Source of the DNA: CAZMVU01 sp964569295 | GTDB lineage: Bacteria; Hydrogenedentota; Hydrogenedentia; Hydrogenedentales; JAGMZX01 | DNA: 37,396 bases | Assembly: GCA_964569295.1 (NCBI GenBank) | Contig: CAZMVU010000021.1 | Location: forward strand, 1-37,396 | Direction of reading: 5' to 3' | Part shown: in pieces, positions 8,460-15,662 of the stretch | Layout of the letters: every line of letters starts with the position of its first letter | How positions within the stretch are numbered: position 1 is the first letter of the stretch | Made by a program: the position numbers and the translations under genes | Notes under the pieces: generated by a model | Database searches by the model: none | What the model was told of the DNA's origin: nothing | What the model saw: the letters and a program-made list of their open reading frames with translations, nothing else

Positions 8460-9347
8460 TCATTCTTCTTCGCCCCAGCCATATTGTTTGCGCAGAATCA
8501 AATAGCTCTTAGAAATGAACCGGCTCCTCCGGTCGTCTTTGGCACGCCCGAAGCGTGCGCGTAACGCGCGCAGCACGGGAAACGGAAGCGCCCGAAACAA
8601 CAGACCGAACGCTCTTATGCGGGCAATATCAAAAGCACTCAGCGCCTCATCGCGCTTTGTACTGTCGCGGAAACTGGTGTTTTTTGCATAGCGGTCCGTG
8701 AGTAGAACCTCCGCGAAGGGAAGCCCCAAGAAGCCGCAAATCCGGCGCGTCAACTGTTCGCGATCCGCACGCAAATCCTCATAGGTCACGTGCAGGACAT
8801 TGCTCTTGTTCAAATACCGCTGCATGGTTCGACGGGAAAGCTGATACAGCCCCACCTCCTTGGCAAGACTTGCCTCACGCTGGCCATGCATTCGCGCGAG
8901 GCCGATACTCGACCGGATATTGTCCACCATGTCGCGCTCGATGACAATGAATTTTGCATCGGGAAACGCGGCATGCAACATCGGGAAAACCACGGAGTTC
9001 GATTTCTGCAACCAGTACTGCTTGTTCTCCTTGGCGGCGAAGGCATCCATGACATGCCTAAAGAAGGCGCAATACCCTTCTATCTTCGCACTGAACAGCA
9101 CCGCCTCATCCAGGCCGGTACACACGAAGAAATTGGATCGCGAGAAGGCCGCCGCCATGGCGCAGTAGTTTTCATCCTGCCCCAGATCGCCGAAGATCTG
9201 CGGGTAGGTGAGCAGCACATCAGCCTCCAGAATGCCATCCGCGCCGTCCCGCTGCACCGAGGCGACATCCGGATGATTAGACAGTATATTGGAAAGCCAC
9301 TTCGTGCCGGAGCGGTGCTTCCCCATGACAAAAATCGGCGTGGCCAT
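8460..9347 (-). CDS. Sulfotransferase family protein (second of two)
   Basis: This 295-aa protein begins MATPIFVMGKHRSGTKWLSN, a P-loop-like 5'-phosphosulfate binding segment (GxxRSGTxxL) typical of Sulfotransfer_1/3 proteins. A 3'-phosphate-like segment follows at AKFIVIERDMVDNIRSS, with a later HVTYEDLRADREQLTRRICGFLG block seen across the family. It is more divergent from cytosolic sulfotransferases than the enzyme at 3737-4618, and the two are not close paralogues. The ATG at 9347 has a strong GGAGGA six bases upstream and starts 15 bp after the CapA stop. A longer reading to 9416 overlaps CapA and is rejected. Likely role: sulfation of the exported polysaccharide or its lipid-linked precursor. 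Confidence 0.85.
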   Translation of the reverse strand: MATPIFVMGKHRSGTKWLSNILSNHPDVASVQRDGADGILEADVLLTYPQIFGDLGQDENYCAMAAAFSRSNFFVCTGLDEAVLFSAKIEGYCAFFRHVMDAFAAKENKQYWLQKSNSVVFPMLHAAFPDAKFIVIERDMVDNIRSSIGLARMHGQREASLAKEVGLYQLSRRTMQRYLNKSNVLHVTYEDLRADREQLTRRICGFLGLPFAEVLLTDRYAKNTSFRDSTKRDEALSAFDIARIRAFGLLFRALPFPVLRALRARFGRAKDDRRSRFISKSYLILRKQYGWGEEE

Positions 9348-9361
9348 ATGACTCCTCCTGA

Positions 9362-10561
9362 TTAGCGTTCTTCGCGCGCCGGTTCGCTGCTGCCGGGCAC
9401 GGCATCCGCGCCGCATGGCGCACTGTCGACGGCGCCGGCTTCCTGTGTGAGCACCGTGGTGAGCGCCTCCCGGTGCGACTCGCAGCGCACGAGGTGAAGC
9501 TGTTGCCGCACGGCCGCTGGTGCAGTGCGGTTCCCATGCATGCCAAACTTCGACACCACCCGGCGAACAAGCCCCCGCCTGCCCCGAATGCGGTTAAGGT
9601 AGTAGCGCCGCCGCTCCCGGCAAAAGGCCTGCCATTGTTGCTCCACAAAGGTCTCATCGGCGAGCGCCGCCGATCGCGCATCGAGGGCATCGGCAAAAGC
9701 CGCTTCCTGCGCTTGCGGCATGCGGCACACGCCGGGTTCCTCCGCGCACTGCCGCACCGGTATGCACCGTGCTTCCACGGCGCCGCCGGCAGCAATCGTA
9801 AGCGTGACAAGGAGCCCCTCATACCACGCGGCCGGACGCGGCCCATGGTCGAACAGAAAATTGCCCTGCCCGTAAACGATGGGTGCGCCGCGATAGGTTT
9901 CGATGCACCCCACACAATGCGAATGCTGGCACAGCACCGCATCGGCGCCTTGCTCTACGAAAAAGCGCGCCATTTTCAGCAGCGCCGGACTCGGGTACGG
10001 ATGGTGCAGGGCGCCGGCATGACACAGCACAATCAGTACATCACAGGCCGCGCGGTCCGCTTCCATGCGCCGCACAAAGTCGATCACATCCAGCGGGTTC
10101 GCGCCCGGCGTATGCGCCCCGGCAATGCTGAACTCGTGTTCCGCCATCGCCAGGATACCCACCCGAACACCGCCCACCGCATGCACATGCAACCGGCGCG
10201 CGGCTGCGAGATTCTCGCCCGCCCCCACATGCGCGATCCCATTCGCCTCGAGAGCGGCCACCGAGCTGCGCAAACCCTGTGCACCGTGGTCCATGATGTG
10301 GTTGTTGGCCAGGCACGCAACATCGATACCCATCGCCTTGAGGCCATGGGCACACGCGACCGGCGCACCGAGGTTCGGGCCCACCTTGCTGATGGGCGTT
10401 TCCGCATCGATGAGGGGACACTCGAGGTTCACCAGGCGCAGGTCCGCCGCTTCGAATTCCGGCAACAGACCGCCCAAGAGGGCGTGCGCATCGCCCTGCT
10501 CGAAGCAAGGAAGATTGCACCCGCCCGGAAAGGTGTCGCCGCCTATGAGAATCCTCACCAT
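9362..10561 (-). CDS. CapA-family metallophosphatase-fold protein
   Basis: This 399-aa protein matches the PGA_cap/CapA family (calcineurin-like fold). Conserved metal-ligand motifs appear in order: ILIGGDTFPGG, RLVNLECPL, CLANNHIMDHG, VLCHAGALHH, AVLCQHSHCVGCIE and IVYGQGNFLFDHG. In Bacillus, CapA (PgsA) takes part in poly-gamma-glutamate synthesis and export. No PgsB or PgsC partner is present here, and the CapA family is common in unrelated polysaccharide loci. I see no signal peptide. The ATG at 10561 lies eight bases after GGAAGGGA; the in-frame GTG at 10570 sits too close to that site. The C-terminal 110 residues are family-divergent and rich in Ala and Arg. A role in modifying or releasing polymer is inferred. 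Confidence 0.85.
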   Translation of the reverse strand: MVRILIGGDTFPGGCNLPCFEQGDAHALLGGLLPEFEAADLRLVNLECPLIDAETPISKVGPNLGAPVACAHGLKAMGIDVACLANNHIMDHGAQGLRSSVAALEANGIAHVGAGENLAAARRLHVHAVGGVRVGILAMAEHEFSIAGAHTPGANPLDVIDFVRRMEADRAACDVLIVLCHAGALHHPYPSPALLKMARFFVEQGADAVLCQHSHCVGCIETYRGAPIVYGQGNFLFDHGPRPAAWYEGLLVTLTIAAGGAVEARCIPVRQCAEEPGVCRMPQAQEAAFADALDARSAALADETFVEQQWQAFCRERRRYYLNRIRGRRGLVRRVVSKFGMHGNRTAPAAVRQQLHLVRCESHREALTTVLTQEAGAVDSAPCGADAVPGSSEPAREER

Positions 10562-10634
10562 GCGTATCACTCCCTTCCAGTGACTCTAAGTTTTTCCAGC
10601 CGTCTACACGCGAAGTATATGGCGCAAGCTTGAG

Positions 10635-11471
10635 TCATGGAGCATCTTCATTGGCATTGCCCGGCCCAGTGTCCGGCGCTGGCTTCCGGCCAATGTAAAG
10701 AATATACTGGGAAGTGGCACGCTGCCGGGGAGTGAATTCCAAGGCGCGGCCCACCAGCATCGATAAGCGGTTGAATACACGTACCGGGAAATTGACGGCT
10801 TTTGCCAAGTTCTTGTGGCGCTTGAAGAATACAGTACGGCCCGCAGGCATGATCAAGCGGACACCGCCCACGTAGTTGCAGAACATGGTTTCAAGACCGC
10901 ATTTCCTGTGTTCGGATTCGAGCAGCGCGGCATCAATGGGGTGGTGCTCTGCATATACGGCCGGCCGCAGGACTTTGCTTAGGAACCCATTGACACCGTA
11001 CAAATTGGGGACGATGGTCACCACATACTGCCGGGACAAAAGGCATATTTTCGCCACTACGGGTGTCAGATTCGGGTAGTGCTCAATGAAGCCCTTCGAA
11101 AACACAACGTCGTACTGGCTGTCCCCGCACTCATATGCGAAGAAATCCTTCACCAGCACTTCGGCATCCATGCCAAGAAGTTCCATATTCCTCTTCGTTG
11201 TTTCTGCCGCGTGCTCTGCATATTCCAGGCCCGCCACGCGATATCCGAACGCCCGGGAGAAATACGCCATCCATCCGCCAGGCGCACACCCGATCTCGAT
11301 GAATGAACAGGCCGATCCCTGCGGCAGATGCCGTTTCAATTGCCGTTGCAGGTCATGCACTGGTTTTGCCACTACGGGCAAATGCACATCAGACCAGACA
11401 GACTCCCATGTGTCTTTGGTTGTCAGGGCGTCGTTCACTTCGCTGTTTCTTCCTTTACGCGCCAGTCTCAC
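10635..11471 (-). CDS. Class I SAM-dependent methyltransferase
   Basis: This 278-aa methyltransferase has motif I at FIEIGCAPGGWMAYFS, an acidic post-motif at VAGLEYAE, and YDVVFSKGFIEHYPN corresponding to motif IV and V positions of Methyltransf_11/23-type enzymes. It would methylate a sugar hydroxyl or a related group using S-adenosylmethionine. The GTG start at 11471 overlaps the flippase stop codon by four bases (GTGA) and has AAGGAAGG seven bases upstream, implying translational coupling. An alternative GTG at 11438 also has a GGAAG nearby. The C-terminal half has no recognised domain. Placed directly after the flippase gene, it is part of the polysaccharide operon. Confidence 0.86.
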   Translation of the reverse strand: MRLARKGRNSEVNDALTTKDTWESVWSDVHLPVVAKPVHDLQRQLKRHLPQGSACSFIEIGCAPGGWMAYFSRAFGYRVAGLEYAEHAAETTKRNMELLGMDAEVLVKDFFAYECGDSQYDVVFSKGFIEHYPNLTPVVAKICLLSRQYVVTIVPNLYGVNGFLSKVLRPAVYAEHHPIDAALLESEHRKCGLETMFCNYVGGVRLIMPAGRTVFFKRHKNLAKAVNFPVRVFNRLSMLVGRALEFTPRQRATSQYILYIGRKPAPDTGPGNANEDAP

Positions 11472-13000
11472 TTCGCGACCTTCCTTTTCGGGCTCGGGAG
11501 TCTTGCCGCTACCGCATTAATGAGTGACATGACTTGTTGGCGTTCAGCGCGGGTTGCAGCAAAGAGATAGCAACCGGCGGCAAGCAACCCCAAAACCGCC
11601 ACTGTCATGCAAAATCGTGCTGGCAAGCCTTCGAATAATCCCAAGGCCAGCACGCCCACTACCACAGCCAAAAGAATCCCGCCTACGGCCAGTGGTTGTC
11701 CATAGGCACGGAACAGGAACTCCTTTCTGTCAACCCCGACGGCATTTATGGCGGATCTCAGTTGCAAGACTCCACAGCTTACATGGCCCGCTAAGAGTCC
11801 GGCAGCTACTGCAAGATACGGCATGTCAAGCCCAACGGTTATAGCCAAGATAACAGCGACAGGGACAAGCACGAAAGTTAGGGCGTAGATATGGACAATC
11901 GTGCGCAGTTGGCTCAAGCCTTTGAGCATGTGGTGGCCGGTTGAAGAGGTGAGCATGAACGAAATACCCGTAAACACCGTGAACGCATAGGGCGTGAGAA
12001 ACTCAAAGTCCGGCCCTACCCAGAGACGCAGTGCGTGCCGCATCAGTAAACTCGCTGTGAGGACACCCGCCAGAGAGATAAAGGTCGTGTAACGCACCCC
12101 CCGAGTCAACAGTTCTTGAAGAATCCTGCGGTCGCCTTTTGCGGCATAGGCGCTCGTGGCCGGCATGACCGTCAGCGTCGCCGCCTGCACAATCTGCGTC
12201 AAGAGCATGCCGGGCATCACGATGATGGCGAGGTGTGCCACGAAGCGCGGCGATTCCAGAACACTCATAACCCAGCGCACGCCGGTCTTGTTCGTCACGA
12301 TGCACAATGCAATGAGCACGGTCATCGCGCCGAAAGAGGCGATAAGCCGGAAGCTGTGCCGGTCGAATAGCCCGACACGATTACGCAGGCCCGCAACCAG
12401 CCGGTGCGCGACGGGTACCTGAACAAGGCGCGAGAGAAAAAGCAGAACGGTCATGATGATCACCACGGCCTCCACCGACGGGGTGGCCAGGCGAAACCAC
12501 AGGAAAATCGCGAGCAAGCTGAGATACTTGCCCACGGTTTCGGCGATGGCACCGACATAGTAACGTTGCCTCGCCTGGACAACAGCCACATAGGGCGTGA
12601 TGGGAATCGTGAGGAGAACGCCGGCGCCCACCACGCCGAGCGAGGCCGCAATAACACGATCTGTGCCGAGGTAGCCAGCGGCCGCCAGGAAGATGGCCGC
12701 GCACGCAGCGGCCGCCAGAAACAGGGAATACACGAAGCTCGAGCTGACTACCTTGTTCACTTCCGCCGTGCGCCCTTGTGCAAGGAATCCGGCACTGTAT
12801 TTCACCACGCCCGATTGCAGCGATTTTTCCAGGTGATCAATCGACATCATCAAAGACCACACCAGGGCATACACGCCGTAGCCCCGTTCTCCTATCGCGC
12901 CGATAAGAAACGGCACCAGGATAATCTGGGGGAACAGCAGCAGCACGCGGGCCGTCCACATGATCGCGGCGTTCGATAGAATGAGATGAGATTGACGCAT
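11468..13000 (-). CDS. Wzx-type polysaccharide flippase (MATE/MOP superfamily)
   Basis: This 510-aa integral membrane protein shows about fourteen hydrophobic helices spread along its length. It starts with MRQSHLILSNAAIMWTARVL, an N-terminus typical of the polysaccharide export (PST/Wzx) branch of the MOP superfamily. It would move the lipid-linked repeat unit from the cytoplasmic to the periplasmic face for polymerisation by the Wzy-like domain encoded downstream (4647-7184). No catalytic motif is expected in this family. The ribosome-binding site is weak (AGGG two bases before ATG). The 220-bp region upstream (13001-13220) could hold its own promoter, but I do not see a convincing one. It contains a perfect 12-bp palindrome at 13096-13107. 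Confidence 0.9.
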   Translation of the reverse strand: MRQSHLILSNAAIMWTARVLLLFPQIILVPFLIGAIGERGYGVYALVWSLMMSIDHLEKSLQSGVVKYSAGFLAQGRTAEVNKVVSSSFVYSLFLAAAACAAIFLAAAGYLGTDRVIAASLGVVGAGVLLTIPITPYVAVVQARQRYYVGAIAETVGKYLSLLAIFLWFRLATPSVEAVVIIMTVLLFLSRLVQVPVAHRLVAGLRNRVGLFDRHSFRLIASFGAMTVLIALCIVTNKTGVRWVMSVLESPRFVAHLAIIVMPGMLLTQIVQAATLTVMPATSAYAAKGDRRILQELLTRGVRYTTFISLAGVLTASLLMRHALRLWVGPDFEFLTPYAFTVFTGISFMLTSSTGHHMLKGLSQLRTIVHIYALTFVLVPVAVILAITVGLDMPYLAVAAGLLAGHVSCGVLQLRSAINAVGVDRKEFLFRAYGQPLAVGGILLAVVVGVLALGLFEGLPARFCMTVAVLGLLAAGCYLFAATRAERQQVMSLINAVAARLPSPKRKVAK

Positions 13001-13220
13001 GTCCCTGCGATGGGAAGAGGTTGTGTTCCCCGGTGCGGCCCGAGGGCCGGGCCATAATTTTCACAGCGGAGGGGCTCCCACCCGCTCCCGGCTTCTGAGC
13101 GCGCTCAATATGGCGCCCCCCCGCACCTCCACGAGCCGCTCGTGAAAGTAAACGGGGGAACGCACAAAACCTATGGTGGCCGCTTCGGGCATACACGGCC
13201 ACGCACAGCATCCACGCCGA

Positions 13221-14534
13221 CTAGGCGTCGGGCGTTGCCGCGGCCTCGGGCTGCCCGGCCTCGGGCTGCTTGTTCTCCGGTTGCGGCCTTTCCTCGGGCA
13301 AGTCCGCCTGCCAGCCCAGCCGAACCTGATTGCCGGGATTCCCCACCACCTTGCCTTCTTCGTCCCGGTTTTGCAGGATGACCAGCAGGTTATAGGGGAT
13401 AAGCGGCGTCTTGACCGTGCGCTGCACCACGTGATATTCCCCGGCGCGCCACAGCGACGTCGGGTCGCGGTACAGCAAGACTGACCACTTGACATGGGCG
13501 GCGCCGGGCGCCGCCGGTTCAATGTGTCTGATGTGGCTCTCGTCGACCTCGGCGCGAATCGACAAGTGGTAGTCCTGCGTTATGTCCTGGGTAGCCTTGA
13601 ACAGGAAAGAGAAGGTGTACTCATTCTCACCCGTGGCCTCGGTATCAACGCCAAGGATATGCAATCCCTTGACCATGGGCCGTGGCTTCATGCCGGCCGC
13701 GAATTTTTTCCACTGCTTCTCGATGGCCTTCGCGACCGCACCCGACACCTTCGGGCCCGGAGGCGCCAGCGCATACAGGTCGGCAAAGCTCTCGCACGCC
13801 TCGACCTTCGCGATAAACGCATCCTCGTTCGCATAGGCCCACTGCCAACCCAAGAGCAGCCTGTTGCCAGCTTCCGTGTACATCTCGCCCGCACCGGTTT
13901 GCGCGCGCAGCGAAAGCACCAGGTTATACGGCACGAGCGCGGTGTTCACCTTCATCTGGACCACCTGATATGTCCCCGTACGCCAGGCCGACGTCGGCGG
14001 GTTGGTCACATCCTGGGTCCACGTGGGATGTCGCGCGTTGTCCCCGCCCCCCGGCAGACGGTCCATGTTCTGGGGGAACACCAGTCCAAAAACCTTCAGG
14101 TGGTAATCCGTTGTAAGGGCCGCGACAGGCCGCAGCAAAAACGAAAACGTGTATTCGTTCGGCGCGGTAACCCGGGTGTCGACGGCCAGAAAATCCAGCC
14201 CGTCCACCAAGGGCGACGGCTTCATATTTTGTGTAATGGCCGCCCAGCGCTCGGCGAGCGCGCGTTGTACGGCCCTATCTTTCTTGCCGCCCGCCTCATA
14301 TTCCTTTTGCAGCGCATACAGGGCTGTGAAATCACGGGCCTTCTGAATCTGCTTTGGCAGCGGTGCCTTCGCCGCCGCGTTGACCGGCTTCGTGTCCGGC
14401 TTCTCGTTCGCCGCCTCGTCCTTGCCCGCGTCGCTGCTGGCCGCACTGCAACCCACCAGTTGCCCCCCGAGGACCACTATGAGGCCCAGGAAAACAACGC
14501 CCATCAGTTGCTTGAACAAACTTATCTGTCGCAT
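13221..14534 (-). CDS. Lipoprotein with a tandemly duplicated uncharacterised domain
   Basis: This 437-aa protein starts MRQISLFKQLMGVVFLG, has a hydrophobic signal segment and a lipobox ending LVGC, so it should be a lipid-anchored envelope protein. A low-complexity Ala/Lys/Asp spacer follows. Two copies of a domain of about 160 residues come next. Copy 1 has FTALYAL, MKPSPLVDGLDFLAVDT, NEYTFSFLLRP and TTDYHLKVFG; copy 2 has FADLYAL, MKPRPMVKGLHILGVDT, NEYTFSFLFKA and TQDYHLSIRA. Each copy ends with WRxGxYxVVQxxVxTxLxPYNL and an LGWQ element. I do not recognise the family. The C-terminus is Glu/Pro/Gln-rich. The ATG at 14534 follows AAAGGA; a longer reading is unsupported. Its place in the locus suggests an envelope role in polymer export or attachment. 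Confidence 0.83.
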   Translation of the reverse strand: MRQISLFKQLMGVVFLGLIVVLGGQLVGCSAASSDAGKDEAANEKPDTKPVNAAAKAPLPKQIQKARDFTALYALQKEYEAGGKKDRAVQRALAERWAAITQNMKPSPLVDGLDFLAVDTRVTAPNEYTFSFLLRPVAALTTDYHLKVFGLVFPQNMDRLPGGGDNARHPTWTQDVTNPPTSAWRTGTYQVVQMKVNTALVPYNLVLSLRAQTGAGEMYTEAGNRLLLGWQWAYANEDAFIAKVEACESFADLYALAPPGPKVSGAVAKAIEKQWKKFAAGMKPRPMVKGLHILGVDTEATGENEYTFSFLFKATQDITQDYHLSIRAEVDESHIRHIEPAAPGAAHVKWSVLLYRDPTSLWRAGEYHVVQRTVKTPLIPYNLLVILQNRDEEGKVVGNPGNQVRLGWQADLPEERPQPENKQPEAGQPEAAATPDA

Positions 14535-14674
14535 TTCGTTCCTTTCTTCCAAGAACACGCATCGCGCCTTGCGCAAAGCGCCGAAACATCCGGTATCTCC
14601 GGGCGCGCCGTCAACCACGAACCGGGGCTGCCGACCTGCGGGAACCCAACTGGTAGACTCCGGCTCCGGGGAAA

Positions 14675-15529
14675 TTATTCATTTCGCAGCAGCAAAGCAA
14701 GACTTGTGACGTTGGATTGCAGCTTGGTCGGCCACGGAAGGGCACCAAGCGGTAAGACTACCAAGTTCGCGCCCTCCCGGGCAAGTCGTTCATTGGCCAG
14801 GAAGGGCCCCGGAATAACCGATCCATTGGACCACAACGGCTTGAGCTTTGGAAAGTAATCATGCAAAAGGATCACCCCGTTCGGGTTGAGCCGTGCGAGG
14901 GCTGCAGGGATCTCCTCGTACACCGTCTTTGCCGAGTGGTCGCCGTCGAGGAAGATGAAATCGAAGCGCTCTTCGCTTCCCGCCAGAAATGTGAGCGACG
15001 GCTTGGCCACGAAGTCCACGAAGTCGGCGTGGCCGAGGGCTTCGATCATTTCCCGGGGCGACTGGTTCGTCCCATGCGCTAACCACGGCTGGGTGTCCGG
15101 GCAGTTCACATCATGAATATCGACCGAGACCAGGCGTGCGGACGCTCCGCGCTGGACGCGGCTCGCGTGCAGTGCAGACGCGATCTGCGTGGTCGAGGCG
15201 CCCACATGCGTGCCGATTTCCAGAACGGAAGCGGGCGCGAGACCGCTTACAAGGTAATAGATGGCCCTTCGGTCGCCCGGGTTCACCCCGCCGCTGGTTG
15301 CCTCGGGGATGGCCAGCGAGGCCATGTGTCTCGCGGAGGCCTCCCATCCCTTTTCGGATTCCGGCGAATTGAGCAGCTTAGACAACTCGAGCTGGTCCGC
15401 CGGCCGTAGATTCTTGGTATCGCATTCCAAGGGAGGAACGGCCATCAGCGCCTTCTTCGCACGGTGAACGCCCAGTGTCCTCGTGCGGAGGTTTCGGGCG
15501 ATGCGCACCGCTTCTTGCGTCATGCTCAT
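14675..15529 (-). CDS. Class I SAM methyltransferase (Methyltransf_24 type)
   Basis: This 284-aa methyltransferase has VLEIGTHVGASTTQIA as motif I, ARLVSVDIHDVN carrying the acidic residue that binds the ribose of SAM, and FDFIFLDGDHSAKTVYEEI, the hallmark of Methyltransf_24/CmcI-like enzymes found in polysaccharide clusters. GVILLHDYFP follows, with the aspartate-histidine pair common in that group. It may O-methylate a sugar of the repeat unit. The first ATG at 15529 has AGGA about eight bases upstream; a second ATG two codons later is possible. It sits 133 bp after the Wzz-like gene and 140 bp before the lipoprotein gene, in the same direction. The substrate is unknown. Confidence 0.87.
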   Translation of the reverse strand: MSMTQEAVRIARNLRTRTLGVHRAKKALMAVPPLECDTKNLRPADQLELSKLLNSPESEKGWEASARHMASLAIPEATSGGVNPGDRRAIYYLVSGLAPASVLEIGTHVGASTTQIASALHASRVQRGASARLVSVDIHDVNCPDTQPWLAHGTNQSPREMIEALGHADFVDFVAKPSLTFLAGSEERFDFIFLDGDHSAKTVYEEIPAALARLNPNGVILLHDYFPKLKPLWSNGSVIPGPFLANERLAREGANLVVLPLGALPWPTKLQSNVTSLALLLRNE

Positions 15530-15662
15530 TGAACGCGTCCTGTGGGGTCATAGACGGCCACGCAGGGCCGCTCGGCTGTGGTTAATAATTGCGGTGTTGG
15601 AAGCACCCGCCGCATGCGGCCGTGGTGAACCGTCCAATCTCGAAATGCGTGCTGCACCGCAC

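Noticed and set aside
13494..14858. 454-aa plus-strand open frame opposite the lipoprotein gene
   Set aside because: The minus strand encodes a signal peptide, lipobox and duplicated domain. The plus frame is Arg/His/Gln-rich and crosses gene boundaries.
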